Positions 53,531 through 62,910 of a stretch of DNA of 64,000 nucleotides are shown one piece after another. This DNA comes from Parapedobacter sp035556095. GTDB taxonomy: Bacteria; Bacteroidota; Bacteroidia; Sphingobacteriales; Sphingobacteriaceae. Position 1 is the first letter of the stretch. Each line of letters opens with the position of its first letter. The notes beneath the pieces were generated by a model. It was not told where the DNA came from and did no database searches. It saw nothing but the letters and a program-made list of their open reading frames with translations. The position numbers were made by a program, and so were the translations under genes. The stretch spans positions 414,576 through 478,575 of the forward strand of contig NZ_DATMFT010000018.1 in the NCBI RefSeq assembly GCF_035556095.1, in the 5' to 3' direction.

Positions 53531-55678
53531 TTATAATCCCACGTCTTTGAGTATTTCGTCCCAGCTACTGATTCCAATAATGGCTTTATAAGGTTCGAAA
53601 ACTTCATCCTCCTTATCGGTACCAGCCGCTTGGTAAGCGTACCAAACGGGTTTCCTGCCTCCCGGATCTCCCTCATCATCCGGAAAACGACGCAAACCGA
53701 TACGCAAGCCGAATTCGCCGCGATTATCGATCCAGTTGTGCCATTGAATTCCATCAATGCCGTCCAAATACTTGAACTTTTTCCAGGCGTAGGCAAATCC
53801 CGCTGCCTGCTCTAGCAGATCTTGCTGGCTATACGACCGTGAGTTGGTGCCATTTTCCGAAAGCCAAAGCGTCCGCTTTGTCGACTGCTGGTATTTATGG
53901 TCGGTCTTTTTTATCCACGCATCCAGCACTTCCAGGTTCTTAAATGTGACCAATGGTGAGGCCATGCTGAATGTCGCCTTCGTGTCGTTCCACGTTTTGG
54001 GTTCGTTGAGGTCTTGGGGATACGGGTGGCAGGCGAGCCCCCATTGGAAGTCGCCCTCGGCACGCGAATAATCCAACAGCCCTTCCAACAAGTCCAACGT
54101 GGCATAATCGCCACCGGCGGCGGGCTCCGTCCAAGAATGCGTAAATGATCCCAGCACTTCCGCGTGGGCATCATATTGGCGTGCAATGGCATAACATATG
54201 CGCATCGACTTATAGTACGCATCCAGGAAAACATGCATCGGCCGCCCTAAGCCCATATTTGTCCAAACCGTACCCACATCCACCTCGTTATGCATGATCC
54301 ATTTATGAATCCGTCCGTAAGAATTGTCAGGCCTACTGTATCTATCCGCAAGAAAATCAAGCATAGCCGCATATACGTTCACGCTCGCGGGTTGATCCAT
54401 CCGTGGCATGGTGAAGAAGGCATCGCCTCCGGAAAACTGCGGATGCTGCAATAGCTCGCCCACCTTAGGGTCGGCAGTTTGACTTGCTTTTTGCACCAGG
54501 ATAATGGCTGACACGACGATATCTTTATCCGCTGCAGTTTGTAACGTCTTATCCAGGTTTTCAACCTGAGTGCGGTCCACGTAATATTTTTTACCACCAT
54601 ACTCATGCGTGAAGGCATTCGGGCGTTGGTCCAAATACATAAAGCTGGTAACGGGGATGTTGACGGTTATGCTGGAAATAGCAAGGTTGTCCAAGTCCTC
54701 GGTAAACCCGCGGTTGAACGCATAGCCCCCCAAGCCCTTCCGGCCCTTCATGGACTGCTGTGGCATGGTGCGTGTCGGTTGGATCTGATCGGGGAAACGG
54801 GCGTGTGACCGGATACCTTGCCCGCCCTGTCCCTTGTCGACAACAACCCACTTGGATAGTGCGCGGTCATAATGGAAGCCATCTCTGTCTACATAGCGGT
54901 CTATTTCTACGGAAAAGGTGCTTCCCGATACGTCGATGCCCTGTTCGAAATCCGACATTTCGGTCAGTTCGTCGTAGGGTGTTACTTCGGCCAGGAACAA
55001 GGGGCTAGTGACAGATAACGTGCCCTCGACCCGGATCTTGTCGGCGGTGACATCCACCAGCGTCACGCGGTCGGGATATTCTTTTCGCAGGTATTCTGAA
55101 ATGCGGTCGTTCCACTCCTGGTCATTTTGGCGGAATTCCGCCTGCTCACGCGCTCGTTGCTCTTCCTCGGCATTCCGGACACGCAGCATGATATTCTTGA
55201 TGGCAAATTCAACGCCGGAGCTGTTCCCCAGATCGATTCGCAGGAAATGGCCGACCCTTCCCCAAGTGAACTGCTCGATTTCATCACCCAGATCGATCGA
55301 GTACGTCTCCCATGCTGCCGAAGCGGCTACCTCACCCGTTTTGAGCGAGCGTTCTTCCGAGACGGGATCGGCTAGGAAGACCTGAATGTGACTGAGTTTT
55401 GCAGACGATTGGTATTCAAATGTGAGCACCACCTTATCGGCACCTCTAGCATACTTCAATGGGGCCAGCTGGATGTAAGGGTCGTCCCCCGTTGTTACCA
55501 GCTGGTATTGATTACTTCCATCCGCTTGGATATCGAGGTCGTGTGCTGTGGTCAAATCAAACTTCAGGTATTCGCTGGGGGTAATAACAGGTGGCTTATT
55601 TACCGCTTTTTCTTTACATGAGCCATAAAGCGTGGATATGCCCCCAACCAAACACAGCAATAGAATTTTATTCATCAT
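53531..55678 (-). CDS. Lipoprotein with glycosidase-like motifs (DUF5722-like)
   Basis: A 715-residue lipoprotein with lipobox YGSC (Cys21). The first 170 residues look like a carbohydrate-binding or galactose-binding beta-sandwich, then a coiled, charged linker, then a barrel-like domain from about 310. Two features resemble clan GH-A glycosidases: MHNEVD with Glu465 (acid/base-like) and WLSENGTN with Glu608 (nucleophile-like), with WGLACHPYP in between. I recall such proteins annotated as DUF5722 without known activity. It has a matching promoter upstream. It is followed downstream by fabD, not a related gene. The glycosidase call is inferred. Confidence 0.75.
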   Translation of the reverse strand: MMNKILLLCLVGGISTLYGSCKEKAVNKPPVITPSEYLKFDLTTAHDLDIQADGSNQYQLVTTGDDPYIQLAPLKYARGADKVVLTFEYQSSAKLSHIQVFLADPVSEERSLKTGEVAASAAWETYSIDLGDEIEQFTWGRVGHFLRIDLGNSSGVEFAIKNIMLRVRNAEEEQRAREQAEFRQNDQEWNDRISEYLRKEYPDRVTLVDVTADKIRVEGTLSVTSPLFLAEVTPYDELTEMSDFEQGIDVSGSTFSVEIDRYVDRDGFHYDRALSKWVVVDKGQGGQGIRSHARFPDQIQPTRTMPQQSMKGRKGLGGYAFNRGFTEDLDNLAISSITVNIPVTSFMYLDQRPNAFTHEYGGKKYYVDRTQVENLDKTLQTAADKDIVVSAIILVQKASQTADPKVGELLQHPQFSGGDAFFTMPRMDQPASVNVYAAMLDFLADRYSRPDNSYGRIHKWIMHNEVDVGTVWTNMGLGRPMHVFLDAYYKSMRICYAIARQYDAHAEVLGSFTHSWTEPAAGGDYATLDLLEGLLDYSRAEGDFQWGLACHPYPQDLNEPKTWNDTKATFSMASPLVTFKNLEVLDAWIKKTDHKYQQSTKRTLWLSENGTNSRSYSQQDLLEQAAGFAYAWKKFKYLDGIDGIQWHNWIDNRGEFGLRIGLRRFPDDEGDPGGRKPVWYAYQAAGTDKEDEVFEPYKAIIGISSWDEILKDVGL

Positions 55679-55723
55679 CGGATTATTCGGTAAAATACGT
55701 CAATTGGTTACTAATCTTGCAAC

Positions 55724-55754
55724 CAAAGTTATCCATTTACCGCAGCGGCGGCAA
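55724..55754 (-). promoter_or_regulatory. Promoter of the lipoprotein gene at 53531
   Basis: TTG (55754-55752), 20 bp, TAACTTTG (55731-55724) on the minus strand, an exact Bacteroidota promoter. It lies 46 bp upstream of the start codon. Confidence 0.6.
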
Positions 55755-55818
55755 CCTGTGCCATACTGCATGCGCTGTAGGCGATGGCAATAGGCCTATT
55801 TAACAGGGTGTTCGAGGG

Positions 55819-56745
55819 TTACTTGAGCCCAAGTTGGCCCATCCAATACGTGCACCGGCCAAACCACTCATCAAACGATGGCGCGGTAAGAAATCCGTGT
55901 TCGCCTTTGGCATAGATATGCATCGCTGCTTCGACATGGTGTTGCCGGAGGCCTCGATAGAAATAGAGGCTGTTTTCCACCGATACCACTTCGTCCGCTC
56001 CCGAATGTACCAAAAAGGTCGGTGGGGTCAGGGAATCCACGTGCAACTCGTTGGAAAAATAGAAAAGCTGTTTATCGCTCGGTTGGGCGCCAAGCAAATT
56101 TGCGCGCGACCCGGTATGGCCCACGGAATCCATGAAACTGATTACCGGATTGATTAAGAGCAAAAAATCTGGGCGCAAGTTCGTGTTTTCCGGATTCTCA
56201 ATGTAAGTATCGGCATAATGTGTACCGGCTGTAGCGGCTAAGTGGCCTCCAGCCGAAAACCCCATTACACCCACCCGCTGTGGGTCTATGTGCCATTCGG
56301 TCGCCCGCTCACGGACGGTTTTGATGGCTTGTTGCAGGTCTTGCAGGGGGCCGATACTCGGGTCAACCATGATGCGATCGTTGGGCAGCCTATAATGCAA
56401 AACGATAGCGGATATTCCCAATTTGTTGAATACCCGGGCCACATCGCTTCCTTCACGTTTGGTTAACAACGTATGGTAGCCACCACCTGGGCAAATGATT
56501 ACCGCGGTCCCTGTCGCCCGATCCTCGGGCACCAAGAATAACCTGATGCTGGGCTCCGAAACATCGAAGGCTAAACTATCTACCATGGCATTCGGTTCAT
56601 TGCGCTCGATGTTTTCAGCCTCTTTTGCGTTGGGAATTCCTTGGGGATAGAGGGGCAAGTGTTGTTGTGCATACACCAAATTGGAGACGGCCAACAATCC
56701 TAACACGGTGGTCAATGCCTTGTAAATCAGATTAGCGGTTTTCAT
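55819..56745 (-). CDS. Secreted alpha/beta hydrolase (esterase)
   Basis: A 308-residue protein with a signal peptide (1-26). It has the oxyanion loop CPGGGYHTL (85-93), nucleophile Ser164 in GFSAGGHLAAT, Asp in HSGADEVVSVENS and His in AKGEHGFL. This is the layout of acetyl-xylan esterase-like and BD-FAE-like hydrolases, which often remove acetyl groups from plant polysaccharides. It precedes the DUF5722-like gene on the same strand with a 140-bp gap, but that gene has its own promoter. Confidence 0.9.
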   Translation of the reverse strand: MKTANLIYKALTTVLGLLAVSNLVYAQQHLPLYPQGIPNAKEAENIERNEPNAMVDSLAFDVSEPSIRLFLVPEDRATGTAVIICPGGGYHTLLTKREGSDVARVFNKLGISAIVLHYRLPNDRIMVDPSIGPLQDLQQAIKTVRERATEWHIDPQRVGVMGFSAGGHLAATAGTHYADTYIENPENTNLRPDFLLLINPVISFMDSVGHTGSRANLLGAQPSDKQLFYFSNELHVDSLTPPTFLVHSGADEVVSVENSLYFYRGLRQHHVEAAMHIYAKGEHGFLTAPSFDEWFGRCTYWMGQLGLK

Positions 56746-56793
56746 CTATTTATTTTTTTGTTTCAGTTGTTAAACGGAGTCTTTAATGATTAA

Positions 56794-56924
56794 TCCGCCA
56801 ACTGGCGGAACCAATGTGTTTAATGCGAAGCATTCTTGAACACCTCTTGAAAAAAGCAAGAGGTTGAATAACATTATTTTAACCATATCGGGGTCATATC
56901 ATCAAATTAACTTCGCAAGTTAAT
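56794..56924. repeat. Three consecutive hairpins in a 256-bp gap
   Basis: TCCGCC-AACT-GGCGGA (56794-56809), ACCTCTTG / CAAGAGGT (56842-56864) and ATTAACTT-CGC-AAGTTAAT (56906-56924), all perfect. They lie between the M16 peptidase stop (57002) and the esterase start (56745). The second and third may end minus-strand transcripts, but no strong T-run follows them. Confidence 0.4.
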
Positions 56925-57001
56925 CAAAAATCCAAGTCCTGAGGCTGCTGAATACAATGGTTATAAAGGTCACCGTTTCCATAACACCCCCCTACCGGGC
57001 A

Positions 57002-58228
57002 TTATTCAGGCACAAAACTCAGCGTTGAAAGTTTATCCGGCTCGAGTATCTCGTTGGCGATGCTCAGCAACTGGCCAGCATCAACAGCATCTATCTGACC
57101 GAACAACGCCGCCAGTGTTTGCACGTAGCCATAATCTTGCAGATTCTTAGCCATGGAGATAATCAGGCTCATCCGGTTTTCTTCGGCCAATGCAATCTGG
57201 CCCTTGAATTTCTGCTTTGCCTGATAAAGCTGCATCACACCAAGCGCATGTTCCCGAAGCTTCTTCAGCTCCTTCATGATAAGACGCTTCGCTTGTGCGG
57301 CTTTTTCTTCGTCTGTTCCGAAATAAATGTAAAATAGGCCTGTGTCCGAATAAGGCGTATAGTTCGACTCAATTGTATAGGCGATGCCGTGTTTCTCGCG
57401 TACCACCAAGTTAAGCCTTGAGCTCATTCCCATTCCCCCTAGCAGGTTATTGAGTAAAAGAAGTCCCACCTTGTTATCATCGTGTACGCCATAGGCTTTC
57501 GTGCCCATCACGTAGTGCACTTGGTTAATCGGTTTTTGATGCGTGTTTTGCCGCGTTACGGTCATTGGTGGTTTGGCACGTTCCTTACGGTTGTTATTTT
57601 CAGACAGCTTCCCCAAAATCCTTTCGGCTAGCTGACGGACCTTCTTTACCGAATAGTTCCCACTGATGCCGATGACGATTTCGTGTGTATTATAGGTTTG
57701 CTGGATGAAATGGTCGATATTGGCCCTGGAAAGTGCCTGCAAATCGGCGGCTGTTCCGAGAATGTTGTGCCCCAATCCATGCCCTTCAAATACCATATCT
57801 TCAAAATCGTCCATGATGGCATCTTCGGGGCTATCGAGATAAGAGGCCATCTCATCGAGAATTACTCCTTTTTCTTTTTCCATTTCGTCTTCGGGGAAAA
57901 CCGAATGGAAAAATAAATCTTCAAATAAATCCAGTGTTCGCTCCAGGTAGGGAGAAAGGAAGGAGGCATGGATGCAGGTATACTCCTTAGTGGTGTAGGC
58001 ATTCAAATCGCCGCCCACAGCTTCCAGCCGATTGAGTATCTGGTTTGTACTTCTTTTCTCCGTCCGCTTAAACAGCAGGTGTTCAATAAAATGGGCCAAT
58101 CCGTATTGTCCCTCCTGTTCATCTCGTGCCCCCGCATTAACTAACATACAGGCATGCGAAACAGGCGAGGCTACCTGATGCAGAACAATCCGGATACCAT
58201 TGGCTAAATGAATAAGTTCGCACTCCAT
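57002..58228 (-). CDS. M16-family zinc peptidase
   Basis: A 408-residue one-repeat M16 (pitrilysin) peptidase from the ATG at 58228; an in-frame extension into the upstream gene was rejected. The inverted zinc motif HFIEH is at 46-50 and the third ligand Glu follows about 75 residues later. No signal peptide is present, unlike many M16 proteins, so it is probably cytoplasmic. It starts 28 bp after the outer-membrane protein gene and so belongs to that operon. Confidence 0.93.
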   Translation of the reverse strand: MECELIHLANGIRIVLHQVASPVSHACMLVNAGARDEQEGQYGLAHFIEHLLFKRTEKRSTNQILNRLEAVGGDLNAYTTKEYTCIHASFLSPYLERTLDLFEDLFFHSVFPEDEMEKEKGVILDEMASYLDSPEDAIMDDFEDMVFEGHGLGHNILGTAADLQALSRANIDHFIQQTYNTHEIVIGISGNYSVKKVRQLAERILGKLSENNNRKERAKPPMTVTRQNTHQKPINQVHYVMGTKAYGVHDDNKVGLLLLNNLLGGMGMSSRLNLVVREKHGIAYTIESNYTPYSDTGLFYIYFGTDEEKAAQAKRLIMKELKKLREHALGVMQLYQAKQKFKGQIALAEENRMSLIISMAKNLQDYGYVQTLAALFGQIDAVDAGQLLSIANEILEPDKLSTLSFVPE

Positions 58229-58256
58229 GGGGGCGCAAGATAGCGAAAAAATAGCA

Positions 58257-61136
58257 TCAACCTCCACCGCCGGGAGGGCCGCTGCGCCGTCCGGGGCCGT
58301 CCGGGCCATCGGAACCGTCGAATCCCATCCGCCCACCGGCAAAATTGGAGAATCGATAAGACAAGGTAAGCAGGAAATACCGTGCCAGCCGGTTGGTTCG
58401 GCTATCGATGATCATGTCTTCGGTTACACTCCGCGACACGTTTGTCTGTTCGTTGAGCAAGTCATAAGCTTGGAAACGAATAGCTCCGTTACGGCCTTTC
58501 AAAAACTGCTTTTCGATATAAGTATTGATAATCATTGGATTAGCATCCACTGTGCTGCTGTACCCGCTGTTGCTTGTTTTCGCTAGGTCGGCGCCGAAGA
58601 TCCATGTTGGCGTTAAATTTATCGATCCATCCAGTGTCAGCGCCCAGGTAGACACGTTCCTGTTATTCCCCGATGAAACCGTATTGTGTGTTGTATTATA
58701 GGTATAGCGCACGCCCGGCGTGATGTCGATGGTCTCCGTTGGGTTGTAACGAAAGCCCAGCCGCTGGGAAAGCACCCAGTTTTTGGCGACGTTGCGAGCA
58801 GTGTTCCTTATCGCAGTACCTGCTAGGTTTTCTTCGGTAGTAGTGAAAGAAACGTTGTTGTTGTAAGATATCATCCCACCGAACGATAGGGTGTACTTAC
58901 GGTCGGCAAAGGGCTTCGAGAAATTATAGAATCCCCGCGTATTATAGAATCCATCGGTATTCAAGTATTCGGTAGCTTGCACTAACCCGATCGAATCGTC
59001 AACAGAAGTGGTCCGGTTCGTTACAATTTTATCTTCCGACAACGATCCGGAAGCACCGACGAAGAAGGATGTACCTTCACCGACATTGAAGTTTCGGTAA
59101 TTGATACGCACTTCGTGTGAAAACTCGGCGGCGAGATCGGGGTTACCGGTTACGGGTGCATTTACGTTAGAATAGTCTGTAAACGGTTGCAGCTGCGTGA
59201 AGCTAGGCTCATTGGCCCGGCCCGAATAATTGACGCTGAACCGCTTGGTTCGTGACATTTGATATTCCAATCGTGCTACAGGCATCCAATTGAAGCCATT
59301 GCGATCGATGTTTATGACCTGGCCATCGATATCTGCCCCACCGCGTAAAAGATTGGGTTGTGCGGCTACGCCCAGCGAATAATTCCACTTATCGTTGCGG
59401 TATCTATAAGTAAGCGACCCGCGATGCGTATAAAATGTATAGTCGTAATTTCGATTGTTGTTGTATTCGGGGTTATCGATTACCACGCCGTCGATATCAT
59501 AGGCATTGGCCCTGCGGCTGTTATCGTACGAGGCAAAGTTGAAGTCATAGCTCAACTCCAATGTACTATATAGTCCCAATGGCTCGATATAGGACATCGT
59601 GGTCCCGCCATTAAGATTTTTGTTCCGCAAATCTACCAAGTGCTGTTGGTATACACTGTCAAGATCTTCTATTGAGGTTTCGTATACCAGTGTATTGAGT
59701 ATTCGCTCTTGGTCTTGATCTGTACTCGCGGTATTCAGTGAGAAGTTGAAGAAGACGTTTCGCCCGTTATCGCTTAGCCGCCGATTGTACAGTCCACTTG
59801 CTCCGTAATTGGGGGCATACGATTTATTCAATTGCCGATTAGTCAATTCATTAATCAACTGTTGGCCAAGGGCATTGCTACTCAATGATAAATTATCCGC
59901 TCGATTATGGCGCACGCTAATATTCGGCGAAAACTTAATATAGTTTTTATCGTCGGGCTTATACTCCACATTCCAGCTGAACCGGTGGTCGTTACCGATG
60001 CTACCGTTGTCCATATTACTGGTAACGTACGTGGTTGCTTCCTGCACGAAGATCTCCCGGAACTCGTCACTCAAGGTACTGTTGTCGGTGTGCCCGAAAC
60101 TGTACTCCCCATACATGGTTAGCTGATCATTGAAGTCCTGTCGGTAGTTTATTCCGATGGATTGGGTATTGGTAAGGCCATTCGACCCACCCCATCCACC
60201 GCCACCGAAGCCTCGGCCGAAGCTGCCGCCCCCCGGCCCGCGACGAGCTCCGCCGCTGCGAATATTGAAATCGAATAGGCTAGCGTTGACATTATTCAGG
60301 TTGCCAAGCATCGAGAGCTGCATACCCTCCTTGAACTTGCCATAAGATCCGGTTACTTGGTACCGTTCTGCGGTACCACCCCCCACACGGAAGTTACCAA
60401 AATCGCCATTATTACGGCCGGGAGCAACCTCGAGATTCAATACTCGTTCAGGGTCGCCCGATCGATTACCCGTAATGTTGGCCATATCACCGTAATCATC
60501 GACAATCTGGATTTTTTCAACGATCTCTGCGGGGAGGTTTTGGATAGCCGCTTTGATGTCACCGCCGAAATAGTCCTTACCGTTGATCCGCGCTCGCGTT
60601 ACAGATTCGCCCTGAGCGGTTACATTTCCATCTTTATCAACTTCTACGCCATCCAGCTTCTTGAGCGCGTCTTCCACCAGCGCACCTTCACGGAGCTTCA
60701 GGTCCTTGGTGGCGTATTCTAGTGTATCCTCCTTGATCGTAATGGCGGCCGCCCCTGTAACAGATACCTCGGCAAGCATATGGCTAGATGCCCGAAGAAT
60801 GAGCGATACCTTCAATTCCCGCCTACCGGCATCAAACGTCTGTCGCTGTATGAGGGTATCAAAACCCAAGCTGGTCACGGTAAGTACAACGCTACTGCCT
60901 TTTATATTGTTGAATGAAAAGACTCCTCCGGCCCCCGAACTGGTCTGTACGGAATCGACGTCAGACACCAATTTGACCGAGGCACCGGTTACCGTTGCCC
61001 CGTTTTGGTCGCTGAGCGTACCGATTACCCGCTTGTTGGTTTGCGCGAAACAGACAGCCCCAAAGGCCATAAAAAAAGCGACTGACAGACCTAGGTTACG
61101 TGTTTGTCTAATCGCTGACTGATTGGAAATTTTCAT
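58257..61136 (-). CDS. TonB-receptor-like outer-membrane beta-barrel protein
   Basis: A 959-residue outer-membrane protein with a signal peptide (1-31), a carboxypeptidase-like regulatory domain (about 35-120), a plug-like domain (about 130-250, with LVEDALKKLDGVEVDKDGNV) and a large barrel. A glycine-rich loop RGFGGGGWGGSNG near 305-320 and a glycine/proline tail SDGPDGPGRRSGPPGGGG are striking. It lacks a clear TonB box. The family (OMP_b-brl_3-like) is common in Bacteroidota and its substrate is unknown. The gene lies between a DOMON-like secreted protein (25 bp) and the M16 peptidase. Confidence 0.9.
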   Translation of the reverse strand: MKISNQSAIRQTRNLGLSVAFFMAFGAVCFAQTNKRVIGTLSDQNGATVTGASVKLVSDVDSVQTSSGAGGVFSFNNIKGSSVVLTVTSLGFDTLIQRQTFDAGRRELKVSLILRASSHMLAEVSVTGAAAITIKEDTLEYATKDLKLREGALVEDALKKLDGVEVDKDGNVTAQGESVTRARINGKDYFGGDIKAAIQNLPAEIVEKIQIVDDYGDMANITGNRSGDPERVLNLEVAPGRNNGDFGNFRVGGGTAERYQVTGSYGKFKEGMQLSMLGNLNNVNASLFDFNIRSGGARRGPGGGSFGRGFGGGGWGGSNGLTNTQSIGINYRQDFNDQLTMYGEYSFGHTDNSTLSDEFREIFVQEATTYVTSNMDNGSIGNDHRFSWNVEYKPDDKNYIKFSPNISVRHNRADNLSLSSNALGQQLINELTNRQLNKSYAPNYGASGLYNRRLSDNGRNVFFNFSLNTASTDQDQERILNTLVYETSIEDLDSVYQQHLVDLRNKNLNGGTTMSYIEPLGLYSTLELSYDFNFASYDNSRRANAYDIDGVVIDNPEYNNNRNYDYTFYTHRGSLTYRYRNDKWNYSLGVAAQPNLLRGGADIDGQVINIDRNGFNWMPVARLEYQMSRTKRFSVNYSGRANEPSFTQLQPFTDYSNVNAPVTGNPDLAAEFSHEVRINYRNFNVGEGTSFFVGASGSLSEDKIVTNRTTSVDDSIGLVQATEYLNTDGFYNTRGFYNFSKPFADRKYTLSFGGMISYNNNVSFTTTEENLAGTAIRNTARNVAKNWVLSQRLGFRYNPTETIDITPGVRYTYNTTHNTVSSGNNRNVSTWALTLDGSINLTPTWIFGADLAKTSNSGYSSTVDANPMIINTYIEKQFLKGRNGAIRFQAYDLLNEQTNVSRSVTEDMIIDSRTNRLARYFLLTLSYRFSNFAGGRMGFDGSDGPDGPGRRSGPPGGGG

Positions 61137-61161
61137 TCGTTATGATAAATAATTTAATTTT

Positions 61162-61965
61162 TCACTCTTTGGCCAGTGGGGCTTTCACCCACACCCCCGG
61201 TTCTTCGCGGGGCTTCGACGGCATTTGCCGGCCGTAGCCGTAGGGATAACCATAGCCATAACCATACGGATAGCCATAGCCGCGGCGCATGGTACTGGCG
61301 GATGTTCCACTGCCCGGCACCATCACACCGTTGATTTTGATATTAAACGCTAGTTCATCACCATCATCAATGGAAATCCCCAAGCGCTTTAACGGAACCA
61401 CTATTTCTACACACAACGCATCGGCGGTATCCAGCGTAGCCTGAGCGTGGATACCGTATGTATTTTCCAACGAAATCTGTCCATCGAGCACATCGTCAAA
61501 CCGCATGATATGGATAGCACGTATGGCCGCCAAGGCGCCTTTCCGCATATCGTCGGGGCGGTCATCGTTGTCGGCTGACATGATCGAGCGGAATGCCAAT
61601 CGATCGGCGACGGGGAAATAAACCGTGGGACCCTCGCGTTTCTTGCCCTTTTTATTGACCGTAAAGGCTAGGCCCTGTGCAAAAATCTGCATCTGCCGAT
61701 CCTTGTCCTGGACGCGCATCGCTACGTATACGTTTTCCGCATCGTTCTTGATGTGGTAGTGGAATTGCTGTGTGGCATGTTCGTACACCAAAGAATCACC
61801 CCAATCGGCAAGCTGACCATCGATAATAATGCCGCTGGCCCAATCCAATGATTGCTGCACTTCACCTTTGTTGCGTTGGGCGAACGTAGGGTTCGTGACA
61901 AAAAACATCAATATCGTACAAATTATAATAGCCATCTGTATTGCAATAATGCGTGGTTTTGACAT
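61162..61965 (-). CDS. Secreted DOMON/CBM9-like protein with Tyr-Gly repeat
   Basis: A 267-residue protein from the ATG at 61965 with a signal peptide (about 1-30). The body resembles a CBM9/DOMON beta-sandwich: IDGQLADWGDSL and YHIKNDAENVYVAMRVQDKD near the start and LAFNIKINGVMVPG near residue 220. A tyrosine-glycine-proline repeat GYGYPYGYGYGYPYGYG then follows, with a proline/basic end. Such domains bind sugars or cytochrome-like partners; neither is proven. It is the first gene of the operon with the outer-membrane barrel. TACATTTG at 62044-62037 is a -7-like box. Confidence 0.75.
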   Translation of the reverse strand: MSKPRIIAIQMAIIICTILMFFVTNPTFAQRNKGEVQQSLDWASGIIIDGQLADWGDSLVYEHATQQFHYHIKNDAENVYVAMRVQDKDRQMQIFAQGLAFTVNKKGKKREGPTVYFPVADRLAFRSIMSADNDDRPDDMRKGALAAIRAIHIMRFDDVLDGQISLENTYGIHAQATLDTADALCVEIVVPLKRLGISIDDGDELAFNIKINGVMVPGSGTSASTMRRGYGYPYGYGYGYPYGYGRQMPSKPREEPGVWVKAPLAKE

Positions 61966-62127
61966 ATCCTTTATAGTTAAGTTTAATTGTATAAAAATTA
62001 TTACAAGCGAGGTTAGCTTTTTTTCCGACCCAGCCACAAATGTATATGTTTCGCTCGGAAATAGGCGATTCCCAAGGTGACAGCATGTGAAAACCTTACC
62101 CCGTCCACGACCTGACCGATTGATGAC

Positions 62128-62158
62128 TTGCATATCAAATCCAACTTAACTAAGTTTG
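62128..62158 (+). promoter_or_regulatory. Promoter of rnhB
   Basis: TTG (62128-62130), 20 bp, TAAGTTTG (62151-62158), an exact match to the Bacteroidota consensus, 28 bp upstream of the start codon. Confidence 0.65.
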
Positions 62159-62186
62159 CCGTATTGTAACGATAGCGAGTATAAGC

Positions 62187-62786
62187 ATGCTACTTTCCAG
62201 ACATCAGGACGTTCTTATCGAAGCCGGTTGCGACGAGGCTGGCCGGGGCTGTCTCGCCGGCCCGGTGTTCGCTGCAGCTGTTATTTTCTCGCACAACTTC
62301 CGTCACGATATACTTAACGATTCCAAACAGCTGTCTGCTTCGCAACGTAATGTGCTGCGCGGGATGGTTGAAGCCGAGGCATTAGCTTTTGCTGTGGCTA
62401 GCGTAAGCCCACAGGAAATTGACCGCATCAATATCCACAACGCGTCTTACGTAGCGATGCACCGTGCCCTCGACATGCTGGCGTTGAAGGCCGAATTTAT
62501 CCTCGTAGACGGCAATCGGTTTATCCCTTATCAGCAAGTTCCGCATTGCTGCGTGGTAAAAGGGGATGGCAAATACCTATCGATCGCGGCAGCCTCTATA
62601 TTGGCAAAAACCTATCGCGATGAATATATGGAAAACCTAGCGGCGGAATTTCCCGAATATGGGTGGTGCCAAAATAAGGGTTATCCCACCATCCAACACC
62701 GCAATGCGATCGTCAGGCACGGTCTTACCCACCATCACCGACGCACATTCCGGGTGACAGACCCCCAACTTACCCTTTTTTCATAA
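62187..62786 (+). CDS. rnhB: Ribonuclease HII
   Basis: A 199-residue RNase HII. The catalytic start CDEAGRGCLAGPVFAAAVI carries Asp16 and Glu17, and Asp in ILVDGNRF and in AKTYRDEYM completes the DEDD site. It cuts ribonucleotides in DNA and RNA:DNA hybrids. It has its own promoter. Confidence 0.97.
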   Translation: MLLSRHQDVLIEAGCDEAGRGCLAGPVFAAAVIFSHNFRHDILNDSKQLSASQRNVLRGMVEAEALAFAVASVSPQEIDRINIHNASYVAMHRALDMLALKAEFILVDGNRFIPYQQVPHCCVVKGDGKYLSIAAASILAKTYRDEYMENLAAEFPEYGWCQNKGYPTIQHRNAIVRHGLTHHHRRTFRVTDPQLTLFS

Positions 62787-62910
62787 TCTTTCCATCAAAA
62801 ATAAATCGCAACAGACTTCGTGCTTGCCGCCAGTCACCACAGGCGATTCTTATTTAGCAACACCAAGGGAAAAAATAGCGATATTTAGTGCCGGAATTGC
62901 TTAAAGAGAT

